Assembly (NCBI GenBank): GCA_946540605.1
Contig: CAMNIU010000128.1
Coordinates: 1 to 37,766 of the forward strand
DNA: 37,766 nucleotides
DNA from: an uncultured Treponema sp.
GTDB taxonomy: Bacteria; Spirochaetota; Spirochaetia; Treponematales; Treponemataceae
Direction: 5' to 3'
How positions within the stretch are numbered: the first letter of the stretch is position 1; every line of letters starts with the position of its first letter. Shown piece after piece: positions 1 through 6,865 of this stretch. The notes under the pieces are model-generated. The model was not told the origin of the DNA. It worked only from the letters and a program-made list of their open reading frames with translations, and ran no database searches. The position numbers and the translations under genes are program-made.

Positions 1-387
1 ATTGCAGAAAAAATAGGACGCATGGATGAAAGCGGACGTACTACAATGCTTACAGGCTGGGATAGAGATTATTGCATTCAGGTTAAGCAGAACGATATTT
101 TCAGAATCTACAGTATGGACAAAAACGTCTATCTGGAAACTGAAAAGGAAAATCTGCTTTTGAAACTGCGTCTTTATGAGTTTGAAGAGCTTGCTCAAAA
201 CTGTGGCTGGACAGATTTCATAAGGATTTCGAACACGGATATTGTAAACTTTTCAAAGGTAACAAACCTCGATTTGTCACTGACTGGAATTGTCCGCGTG
301 AATTTTACCAATGGAAAAGCTGCAATAGTTTCAAGAAGATATATGAGTAAAATCAAAAACGAGCTTCTTAATTTGAAGCACCGCTAA
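1..387 (+). CDS. LytTR-family DNA-binding regulator (5' end outside window)
   Basis: The reading frame is open from the first base of the window, so the true start is probably upstream; an internal ATG lies at 22. The visible part is one LytTR DNA-binding domain: the IFRIYS and VYLET beta segments, the LRLYEFEEL helix, FIRIS.TDIVN, the LDLSLTGIVRV strand and the C-terminal VSRRYMSKIK. There is no response-regulator receiver domain in view. Stand-alone LytTR proteins of roughly 150 residues are usually encoded next to a DUF3021 membrane protein, and that is what follows here after 45 bp. By analogy with those pairs the membrane partner may restrain or inform the regulator; the signal is unknown. 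Family assignment is firm; the role is inferred. Confidence 0.85.
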   Translation: MAEKIGRMDESGRTTMLTGWDRDYCIQVKQNDIFRIYSMDKNVYLETEKENLLLKLRLYEFEELAQNCGWTDFIRISNTDIVNFSKVTNLDLSLTGIVRVNFTNGKAAIVSRRYMSKIKNELLNLKHR

Positions 388-390
388 AGA

Positions 391-417
391 TGTCATCCCG
401 AACTTGATTCGGGATCT
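391..417. repeat. Family A palindromic repeat (between lytTR and DUF3021)
   Basis: Hairpin with arms ATCCCGAA (395-402) and TTCGGGAT (408-415) around loop CTTGA, preceded by TGTC. It fills most of the gap between the two genes, just before the AGGAG ribosome binding site of the second. This is one of about a dozen copies in the window. Confidence 0.9.
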
Positions 418-432
418 ATAAGGAGATTTATC

Positions 433-873
433 ATGAAAGAATTTTTCAAAAGAGCAATAATGGGATTTGTTTATGGAGTTTTTATTGGCCAGACAATTTT
501 GATTCTGGAATCACTTGCCGGCGGTAATGGAAATTTTTATCCGGTTTCTGCTTATCTGCTGCAACACTCAAGTTCACAGATGGCGGCTGTAATCATCCAG
601 TATTTTCTTACAGGAATAATTGGAATAAGTTTTGCTACGACCACCCTGATTTTTGAAATTGACAACTGGAGTATAACGGCGCAGACAGCTCTTCATTTTG
701 CAATCACTTCTGTTGTTATGTATGTTTCTGGCTTTCTCTGTGGCTGGTTCCCTCACACCGTTAGAAGTACAATAATCTGGTTTGTAATATTCATTGTGAT
801 TTATCTGATTATGTGGGCAAGTTTTATGCTCTACTTCAAAAAACAGACAAGAAAAATCAACGAGGCATTGTAA
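433..873 (+). CDS. DUF3021-type four-TM membrane protein, partner of LytTR regulator
   Basis: A 146-residue protein with four hydrophobic segments, roughly residues 8-30, 50-72, 83-105 and 112-133, and short polar ends; the C-terminus is basic (KKQTRKIN). Start chosen at the ATG preceded by AAGGAGAT at 7 nt. Size, four-helix layout and position directly after a LytTR gene match the DUF3021 family. These pairs occur widely in Firmicutes and some spirochaetes and are often placed beside transporter genes, but none is visible in this direction. It probably sits in the inner membrane and modulates the LytTR protein; that is inference from genomic pairing only. Confidence 0.8.
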   Translation: MKEFFKRAIMGFVYGVFIGQTILILESLAGGNGNFYPVSAYLLQHSSSQMAAVIIQYFLTGIIGISFATTTLIFEIDNWSITAQTALHFAITSVVMYVSGFLCGWFPHTVRSTIIWFVIFIVIYLIMWASFMLYFKKQTRKINEAL

Positions 874-881
874 AAAAACTT

Positions 882-979
882 AATCCGGGCTTGAAATAAT
901 TGTCATGCCCGGATTAGAAATTTTGTGGCATGCTCGGGCTTGAACTGATATGTCATGCTCTGGCTTGACCCGGGCATCT
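882..979. repeat. Cluster of degenerate family A repeats
   Basis: Arms AATCCGGGC (882-890) and GCCCGGATT (907-915) pair perfectly. A second partial copy covers about 928-946, and a third (951-979) has CTTGACCCGGGCATCT at its end. The cluster lies between convergent genes, so it could also act as a bidirectional terminator. The last copy overlaps the stop codon of the minus-strand Nudix-HD gene at 978-980. Confidence 0.75.
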
Positions 980-2153
980 ATCTAATAACCTCGTACAAAT
1001 CCCGCCCCATCAGCTTTTCAAAATATTCCTTGAGTTCAAAGTTTTTATTCCATTTGCCTTCCGGATAGTAGCCGTAGCGCTTCTTTACATCGTTCATGCG
1101 GGTTTCCAGATTTTGTGTTCCGTCGGCGCTGCAGGTGGAATCCAGCAGCTGGATCAGGCGGTCATAATCGTCGTATTCAGTGGCAGAGAGGAGAGATTTT
1201 AATTCTTCGTACTGCTCGTCTGTAATATCAATTTTTCCGATGTAATCTTCTATTATATTGAGATTAAATGAATGGGTGAGGCAGATTTTTGCAAGCTGGT
1301 CATAGCCAAGATTTTTCAAAAAGTGATAGCCGTCGTAAACGTGTGCCATGTAAGTGTAACCCATCTGGCGGCCAATGTCGTGAAGAAGACCGCAGGTGTA
1401 GGCGAAGTCAGGATTGAGGAGATGTTTTGTGCTGCCGTGAGCTGCTGTATTTGCCTTTGCATTTTCATTTACAGCCCGCGCAATTTTCTCTGCCGCCCGA
1501 GCGACCGCATAGGAGTGTTCGCGCCACGGCCCCGGATTTTTTGCGACACCATTTTCCAGTAAGGCCTCCACAAAAGCACGCGGAATATTTTCGTCCAAAC
1601 CACAGAGTTTTTCCATAACAAGAGTTTCGCGGGCAATCATATCCAGTTTTGCGGAATTGTCAGAATTAAAATGCAGGTTAGTCTGGATGGCTTCATCCAC
1701 AGTTACAAATCTTAATTCAAAGCCATCATCTTTTTCGTAATCATCAAGCTTCTGATTTTTGATAAGAGGTTTGCCGTCTGCCCCGGTTTTTACGCGACAA
1801 AAATAGTGGAATGAATCCTGAATAAAAATAGTTTTCGGAAACATCTCTGACTTCATGATGCGATGAACTAGGCCGGCTTCTTCTATGCTTTCGGGAATGA
1901 CCTCGAGCCCTGTTTCTTCTGCAACCTCGCGAATAAGTGCTTCGGTGTTCTCTTCATCTTTATGGATGCCGCCTCCCGGAAATTTATAAAACTGATGTTT
2001 TGTTGAATAGGCGAGGGCGATTCTGTCATGCGGGGCAAGAGTAGAATAATCAGAAAATTCATCAATTAAAATAATTCCCCGAGCCGAAGGTCTTGAAGAC
2101 CTCGGCCAGTCAGGTTCATAATCTTTATAATCAGTCGTAAAAAGTCTTTTCAT
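978..2153 (-). CDS. Nudix hydrolase-HD domain fusion protein
   Basis: A 391-residue protein with two enzymatic modules. Residues about 25-155 are a Nudix domain with a complete Nudix box at 61-83 (G-x5-E-x7-REVAEETGL). Residues about 195-330 are an HD phosphohydrolase-like domain with candidate metal ligands H213, H258-D259 (GLLHDIG), H271 and H294. Nudix enzymes cleave nucleoside diphosphates linked to another group; HD enzymes cleave phosphoester bonds, often in nucleotides. Having both in one chain suggests sequential or alternative hydrolysis of a nucleotide, but the substrate cannot be read from sequence. It starts 6 bp after the alpha/beta hydrolase stop with no clear Shine-Dalgarno, so it is probably translationally coupled. 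A strong DNA hairpin (2083-2106) encodes residues about 16-24. Confidence 0.85.
   Translation of the reverse strand: MKRLFTTDYKDYEPDWPRSSRPSARGIILIDEFSDYSTLAPHDRIALAYSTKHQFYKFPGGGIHKDEENTEALIREVAEETGLEVIPESIEEAGLVHRIMKSEMFPKTIFIQDSFHYFCRVKTGADGKPLIKNQKLDDYEKDDGFELRFVTVDEAIQTNLHFNSDNSAKLDMIARETLVMEKLCGLDENIPRAFVEALLENGVAKNPGPWREHSYAVARAAEKIARAVNENAKANTAAHGSTKHLLNPDFAYTCGLLHDIGRQMGYTYMAHVYDGYHFLKNLGYDQLAKICLTHSFNLNIIEDYIGKIDITDEQYEELKSLLSATEYDDYDRLIQLLDSTCSADGTQNLETRMNDVKKRYGYYPEGKWNKNFELKEYFEKLMGRDLYEVIR
2083..2106. repeat. Hairpin inside the Nudix-HD coding sequence
   Basis: GGTCTT (2089-2094) and AAGACC (2096-2101) are extended by GCCGA (2083-2087) and TCGGC (2102-2106), with one bulged base at 2088. 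It encodes a Pro/Ser/Arg-rich patch just before the first Nudix strand. It may be another in-frame palindromic element, but no second copy is seen in the window. Confidence 0.5.
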
Positions 2154-2159
2154 AACAAC

Positions 2160-3038
2160 TTAAGCTTTAAGCGTTTCTGCCAGCCAGCCTGTTACACCTT
2201 TTGGAAGACGTGGTTCCATAGGCGTGCCGTCATCAAACATGAGGTTGCAGTGCATTGCGTTTGTTATGCAGTGCTGTCCCATTTCAAATCCAAAATTGAT
2301 TGAAGCAATTCCGTGGTCTCCGTTGTAAACCCAGTCAGGAGTAAAAATGAAACTCTTATTCAATCTTTCTAAGCGAGGTAAGACTGGTTTGATTCTTTCT
2401 TCGTAGCTGTTAATTTCATCTCGTTTGCCGAGGGCAAGAAAAAGACCTATGTTATTCTTTTCAAAAATTTCCAGATTGTTTCCATCTACAATTGCATCTG
2501 CACCTACAGGAATTGCAATGTTAAAAAAATCAGGATAGCGCACAGGCATCCTGATGCTCATTGTGCCGCCGCGGGAATTTCCAAAAATCACTTTCTTACT
2601 GATTCCACCATTCGGCTCAGCCTGATTTTTCATAAAGTCGCAGATTAAATCATAAACCCGGGGAATATAAGAATCATCCCAGCTACCATGAACTTTTCCA
2701 TCGTCACCGCGATATTCATTTGCAAGAGGAACCAGAAGATAAGCACCGCCCAGAGCTTTCTGATAATCATCTTTTGAATAAAATTCTGCGCCCGTATAAT
2801 TTATGCAGACATCTCCTTCAAGAGCATTTGTATAGCCGTGCATAAAAACAAGAAGCGGATATTTTTTTCCTTTTTCAAAACCGTGCTCGGTCGGGTCAAA
2901 AAAGTAATAAGTTATATCATCATAAGAAGTCTTATGAAAGCGGTCAAAGTATTCGCCAACTTTATAGGTCGGCGCGTAAGAAATGAATCTTCCTTCCGGA
3001 ATCTCATTTGCCCATGGCGGGGTTTGTTTTTCAGACAT
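2160..3038 (-). CDS. Alpha/beta-hydrolase fold esterase-like protein
   Basis: A 292-residue protein without a signal peptide. Features are the oxyanion-side strand LLVFMHGYTN (62-71), nucleophile elbow GNSRGG with Ser155, a probable acid at Asp207 (LGKRDE) and a probable base at His242 (NGDHGI). This is the order of the alpha/beta-hydrolase triad and resembles the prolyl-oligopeptidase/PHB-depolymerase-like esterases often called 'alpha/beta hydrolase-fold' in carbohydrate users. The start is supported by AGGAGG at 3050-3055. It lies at the head of a minus-strand pair with Nudix-HD. The substrate (an acylated sugar, a small ester or a peptide) is not decidable from sequence. Confidence 0.75.
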   Translation of the reverse strand: MSEKQTPPWANEIPEGRFISYAPTYKVGEYFDRFHKTSYDDITYYFFDPTEHGFEKGKKYPLLVFMHGYTNALEGDVCINYTGAEFYSKDDYQKALGGAYLLVPLANEYRGDDGKVHGSWDDSYIPRVYDLICDFMKNQAEPNGGISKKVIFGNSRGGTMSIRMPVRYPDFFNIAIPVGADAIVDGNNLEIFEKNNIGLFLALGKRDEINSYEERIKPVLPRLERLNKSFIFTPDWVYNGDHGIASINFGFEMGQHCITNAMHCNLMFDDGTPMEPRLPKGVTGWLAETLKA

Positions 3039-3054
3039 TTTTTTAATCCTCCTA

Positions 3055-3081
3055 TGTCATCCCGAACTTGTTTCGGGATCT
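3055..3081. repeat. Family A palindromic repeat
   Basis: TGTC followed by arms ATCCCGAA and TTCGGGAT around CTTGT. It abuts the ribosome binding site of the hydrolase gene. A degenerate copy in the opposite orientation follows at about 3091-3117 (it ends AATTCAGCATGA), running up to the stop codon of the GNAT gene. Confidence 0.85.
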
Positions 3082-3119
3082 GTTGCTTTTCAAGATACTC
3101 AAACAAATTCAGCATGAAG

Positions 3120-3566
3120 CTATAGTTCTTTTATAAATCTCATTTGTTTTTTATCATCAATATAGCCCTGGGCGCGGTAAAACTCGTGAGCCTGCTTTCG
3201 GCTTTCACCGGAGTTTAAGCGCATGCTGCTCGCTCCATTTTCGCGGGCCCATTCTTCTGCGCGTTTCAGCAATGCTGAGCCGATTCCCTGCCTTCTGAAA
3301 TCCGCAGCAACCGCAATTCCCAGAATGTTTGCCATAGTTGGGAAGTAGAGTACGTTATATTTTTCTACGTGGATTACGCCTGCGATATGGCTGGAATCAT
3401 CTTCTTCCTCTGCAACAAAAACAGTTTCCCGCGAATTGTCCAATCCGGCAAACTGATTTTCAACAATTTCCATTGTGCATTCTTCGTAACCCAGATCTTT
3501 GCGAAAAAGTTCATTCATTGCGGGAATGTCGCTTGTGGTTGCCTGTCGGATTTTAACTTTTTTCAT
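3120..3566 (-). CDS. GNAT-family N-acetyltransferase
   Basis: A 148-residue single-domain GNAT. The acetyl-CoA pyrophosphate-binding loop is RRQGIGSALL (residues 91-100), preceded by the beta4 strand ILGIAVAADF. The C-terminal helix-strand pair (HEFYRAQGY) is typical. Start supported by AAGGAAAA 5 nt upstream of the ATG. It follows the radical SAM gene by 12 bp on the same strand, so the two are probably co-transcribed. The acceptor substrate is unknown: small GNATs acetylate amines, antibiotics or protein N-termini. Confidence 0.85.
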   Translation of the reverse strand: MKKVKIRQATTSDIPAMNELFRKDLGYEECTMEIVENQFAGLDNSRETVFVAEEEDDSSHIAGVIHVEKYNVLYFPTMANILGIAVAADFRRQGIGSALLKRAEEWARENGASSMRLNSGESRKQAHEFYRAQGYIDDKKQMRFIKEL

Positions 3567-3578
3567 TGTATTTTCCTT

Positions 3579-4631
3579 TTATAGTTTATGCTGACAGTGC
3601 CAGATTGGAGTTGCAAGTTTATTGCTGAAGGGCTGGGGGCGGCGGAAGTCCGGCAGCCAGCTTGTGTCGTCGGTGAGCTCCTGGTAGAAAAGATATTCAA
3701 AATCGTAGGCTTCTATCAGGTCCCGGATGTCGCTGTCTTCCTCGGTGTTGACGAGGCGGTTTTCAATTGATGAAAGGGCGGCAGTGCGGGCAGCCAGCTT
3801 CTGGGAATCTTCTTCAAAAGGTACAGGCGTATACTGATTCATTAAGCTGATGATGGCGCGCCCATCTGCATTTTCCTTTAGCCAGCCAAGTACATCTGCA
3901 GTTTCTGCAAAGTGTCCTGGCATAAAAAGATGGCGGATAATTACACCCGACAGCATTTTATCGCGGGGCTCGCCCGGCTCTGCCCATTCTGCGGGCTTTG
4001 CATTCGGCGGTTCTGGAATCTCTGCAATTTCCAGCGGGTTATTTTCTATCATCCATTTGATTGCAGATGTGGCTGTCTCAGGGTAGTCTGGTGCAGCAAA
4101 GAGTTTTTTTGAAAAAGCACTGTCCAGTGTTTTCAAATCCGGCAGCCAGATTGTAACAAGCCCACTCAAAAGCTCAAGCATTTCCACAGATTCATACGCA
4201 GAAGAATTCCAGCAGAAGGGAACTGTCACACCGCCGTCTCTTGCTGCCCGAAGGTACTCTGCAATGCGTGGAATATGATGACTTCCCGTAACAAGATTTA
4301 TGTTTTCTGCCCCGGCGGCCTGCAAGCGCAAACAGATGTCGACAAACTCAGCTTTATCTACAATCCTGCCAAATCCATCCTGACTAATCTGGTAGTTCTG
4401 GCAAAAAGCACAGCGCAGAGTACAGCCGGTAAAAAAGATAGTTCCGCTTCCTCCAAAGACCGTTACAAGTGGTTCTTCTCCAAAGTGCAGCCCTGCAAAC
4501 GCAATTCGTAAATCAGCAGGTTCACGACAAAAGCCGAGCGGGCGGGTGGTTTCGAGAGCCTCAACCACCCGGTTTACTCCGCACTTTCTCGGGCACTGGC
4601 GGCACTTTTTATAGAACTCAATTATGTCCAT
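3579..4631 (-). CDS. Radical SAM protein, pyruvate formate-lyase-activase-like
   Basis: A 350-residue protein. The 4Fe-4S/SAM motif CxxxCxxC is at C70-C74-C77 in the context FFTGCTLRCAFCQNY. An N-terminal Cys cluster (C10, C13, C17, C35) matches the family related to PflA and AmrS, in which CGVNR is followed closely by GxC. Here about ten extra residues (around 21-30) separate those elements, and they are encoded by a palindromic repeat at 4544-4570. The start codon overlaps the upstream stop by one base (TGATG), so translation is coupled. AmrS-like enzymes are often linked to AMMECR1/MEMO genes, which are not visible here, so the substrate is unknown. Confidence 0.85.
   Translation of the reverse strand: MDIIEFYKKCRQCPRKCGVNRVVEALETTRPLGFCREPADLRIAFAGLHFGEEPLVTVFGGSGTIFFTGCTLRCAFCQNYQISQDGFGRIVDKAEFVDICLRLQAAGAENINLVTGSHHIPRIAEYLRAARDGGVTVPFCWNSSAYESVEMLELLSGLVTIWLPDLKTLDSAFSKKLFAAPDYPETATSAIKWMIENNPLEIAEIPEPPNAKPAEWAEPGEPRDKMLSGVIIRHLFMPGHFAETADVLGWLKENADGRAIISLMNQYTPVPFEEDSQKLAARTAALSSIENRLVNTEEDSDIRDLIEAYDFEYLFYQELTDDTSWLPDFRRPQPFSNKLATPIWHCQHKL
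4544..4570. repeat. Family B palindromic repeat, in frame in radical SAM gene
   Basis: Perfect 8-bp arms GGGTGGTT (4544-4551) and AACCACCC (4563-4570) around an 11-nt loop. Read on the minus strand, the loop is GAGGCTCTCGA, matching the loop GAGCCTGTCGA of the copy at 12771-12795 at 9 of 11 positions. It encodes residues about 21-29 of the radical SAM protein. Confidence 0.85.
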
Positions 4632-5035
4632 CAGTATGCACCCTTGCTTACAAGAATCTTCATCAAATTCTGAAGTACATCAACGTCTAAATCTTCTGCT
4701 TCAAAATTTACAAGACGGCCAAGTTCGTTCCAGTCATCATCGCTAATCAGCTCCTGGTATTCATCACTGTTTTCCAGAAATGCAAGATAAGCTGCCAGAC
4801 GATTTCTGTTATCTTCGTTCGGTTCCCAGGCTAAATCAGCAGAACGGTAAATATATTCATTTTCCCAATATTCAAAGACAGAATCAGCAAGTTCTCCAAC
4901 AGCTGCCGCATTACGTTCAAAAAGCCGGCGCAAGTCTCCCTTTACTCGGTCATAATTACTTTTTCCACCATTATTCTGGCGGTCATGTTTTTGAATTTTT
5001 TCAACATCAGAAAGAAATTTATTAATATCAGTCAT
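4631..5035 (-). CDS. Hypothetical small acidic protein
   Basis: 134 residues from the ATG at 5035. The frame can be extended to a TTG at 5071, but that start lies almost on a TATAAT box (5077-5082) and has no ribosome binding site, so 5035 is preferred; it also lacks a strong Shine-Dalgarno. The protein is acidic and helical, with no signal peptide or membrane segment. Motifs such as ADSVFEYWENEYIY and an Asp/Glu-rich C-terminal third are visible. I do not recognise the family. The one-base overlap with the radical SAM gene suggests they are co-expressed. Confidence 0.7.
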   Translation of the reverse strand: MTDINKFLSDVEKIQKHDRQNNGGKSNYDRVKGDLRRLFERNAAAVGELADSVFEYWENEYIYRSADLAWEPNEDNRNRLAAYLAFLENSDEYQELISDDDWNELGRLVNFEAEDLDVDVLQNLMKILVSKGAY

Positions 5036-5076
5036 AATTAAGAGTATGACAAGTTGAAGCCTTTTTTTCAATCTAT

Positions 5077-5117
5077 ATTATATGAAAATTGACTTTTCAC
5101 TTTTTAGGTATGATAAT
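5077..5117. promoter_or_regulatory. Divergent promoter region of the minus-strand operon and GH5 gene
   Basis: Plus strand: TTGACT (5089-5094), a 17-bp spacer and GATAAT (5112-5117), a near-consensus sigma70 promoter for the GH5 gene. Minus strand: TATAAT at 5082-5077 is a good -10 for the 4631-5035 gene, with only a weak -35. The two promoters interleave, so their use may be mutually exclusive. Confidence 0.65.
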
Positions 5118-5149
5118 AATAGAATATACCATTATATAGGAGTAATAAT

Positions 5150-6820
5150 ATGAAAAGATTCCTTGCAGTTTTATTAAGCTGTTTATTATTTTTAGGAAGC
5201 GTATATTCTGCAGAAAACGTTATAAAAACTAATAAAAAGCTTCCATTTTCTAAAGGTGTGAATCTTCCTGGCTGGCTTGAATATAATAGAAACAATACAT
5301 TGCTTTTTGGTAAAAAAGATTTTGAAAATATTAAATCACTTGGAGTAGAAGTTCTTCGTTTGCCTGTATGGTTTGAAGTTTGGAATGAAGGAGCTCCGGA
5401 TTATAAAGTTTCAGATGAATGCTGGTCTTATCTTGACGATTCCATTTCTTGGTGTGAAGAACTTGGAATGTATATCATCATAGATTTTCATAACGATTGT
5501 GACGGTGCATCAAAAACAGATCCAAATATAGAAAAGGTTCTTCTAAAAGTATGGACACAGATAGCAAACCGATATAAGAATAAGGGCGATCTTGTTATTT
5601 ATGAAGTTATGAATGAACCTCATTTTAAGAGTGGTAATATTGATGCAGATATAAAAAAATGGGGCGCAATTCAGGGAAATGTTTTAAAGGCAATTCGCCA
5701 GATAGATAAAAAGCATACAGTTATAGTAGGTGGTGCAGACTGGAATTCAATTGATTCTATGCTTAAACTTCCGGAGTATCAGGATGATAATCTTATATAT
5801 AATTTCCATGATTATTCTCCTTTCCTATTTACTCATCAGGGAGCTGTATGGACAGATGCAAAGCGTTTGACAGGAATTCCTTTTCCTTATGTAAAAGAGA
5901 AAATGCCAGCCTTGCCTAAGAATCCTACAAGCTCAGAACGATGGTATTTTCAGGATTATCCAAACGCATCTTCTGAAAAAACTCTGGTAACGCCTTTGAA
6001 CAAAGCTGCAGAGTTTGCTAATAAGCGTAATGCTGCTTTAATGTGCAATGAATTTGGTGTAAGTATGACTTATGCCGACCCTCAGGAAAGAAATAACTGG
6101 TATAGAATAAAAAATGGCTGGATGGATGAACGTAATATAATTCGTGTTAGTTGGGACTATACGGGTTCTTTTGGAATTTTTACAAACTCTTCAGAAGCAA
6201 GATTTCCAGAAGATTTAAACAAACAACTGATTAAAGATATGGGGTATAAGGTTCCTGCTGGTAAAAGTCAAACCTGGTTTGAAGCTGCAAATAAAACTGG
6301 AAACTATACAATCTTTCAAAATCAACTGGCTGCTAATTTGAAGGCTCAGTGTTATGGTTCTAATCAAAAAAAATCAATTGTACAATTTGATAACGAAACA
6401 AAAGAAAGAAGCCTTGCGTTCAGTGAACTGGAACCTAATGGTCAGTTTACCATTTATTTTGGAGAAATCTGCAATTTTACAGCCTTAAAAAATTCCGGGG
6501 CTAGACTTGAGTTTATGATTAAGTCTACAGATAAAACTCTTTCTTTGTCAGTTTATTTGCTTGATTCAGAAGCTAAGACCTTCCCATGGAGAGCAGCAAC
6601 TTCTATAAACAGCGGAAATCTTGCAATAGACGGCAAGTGGCACAAAATATCTATTCCGCTTAGCAGCTTAAGTGATATAGGTGGCTGGAATAGTACTGAA
6701 GGCTGGGTAAACGGTCAGGGTAAATTTGACTGGACTCTTATTTCTTCACTTGTATTTCAAAATGGTGGCCAGGCGTCAAAAGCTGGCTTTAGTATAAAAG
6801 ATATTAAAATTGTAAAATAA
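5150..6820 (+). CDS. Secreted glycoside hydrolase family 5 (cellulase-like) with C-terminal carbohydrate-binding-like domain
   Basis: A 556-residue protein. A signal peptide covers residues 1-21, with likely cleavage after VYSA. Residues about 30-370 form a GH5 (beta/alpha)8 catalytic domain: GVNLPGWLE, LRLPVWFEVW, IIIDFHND, acid/base Glu156 in VMNEPHF and nucleophile Glu301 in CNEFGV. Residues about 385-556 look like a beta-sandwich module of the CBM11/galactose-binding type (HKISIPLSSL, FSIKDIKIVK). Members act on beta-glucans, cellulose, mannans or related plant polysaccharides; the exact substrate is open. AGGAG lies 8 nt before the ATG, with a strong promoter upstream. A giant lipoprotein gene follows after 45 bp, probably in the same transcript. 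Confidence 0.9.
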   Translation: MKRFLAVLLSCLLFLGSVYSAENVIKTNKKLPFSKGVNLPGWLEYNRNNTLLFGKKDFENIKSLGVEVLRLPVWFEVWNEGAPDYKVSDECWSYLDDSISWCEELGMYIIIDFHNDCDGASKTDPNIEKVLLKVWTQIANRYKNKGDLVIYEVMNEPHFKSGNIDADIKKWGAIQGNVLKAIRQIDKKHTVIVGGADWNSIDSMLKLPEYQDDNLIYNFHDYSPFLFTHQGAVWTDAKRLTGIPFPYVKEKMPALPKNPTSSERWYFQDYPNASSEKTLVTPLNKAAEFANKRNAALMCNEFGVSMTYADPQERNNWYRIKNGWMDERNIIRVSWDYTGSFGIFTNSSEARFPEDLNKQLIKDMGYKVPAGKSQTWFEAANKTGNYTIFQNQLAANLKAQCYGSNQKKSIVQFDNETKERSLAFSELEPNGQFTIYFGEICNFTALKNSGARLEFMIKSTDKTLSLSVYLLDSEAKTFPWRAATSINSGNLAIDGKWHKISIPLSSLSDIGGWNSTEGWVNGQGKFDWTLISSLVFQNGGQASKAGFSIKDIKIVK

Positions 6821-6865
6821 TCAAAAAATGATAATCTATAATAGAAACAAAAAAGGAGTATCTCA

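Noticed and set aside
882..979. CRISPR-like repeat cluster
   Set aside because: Units are palindromic, degenerate and irregularly spaced without unique spacers of constant length; no cas genes.
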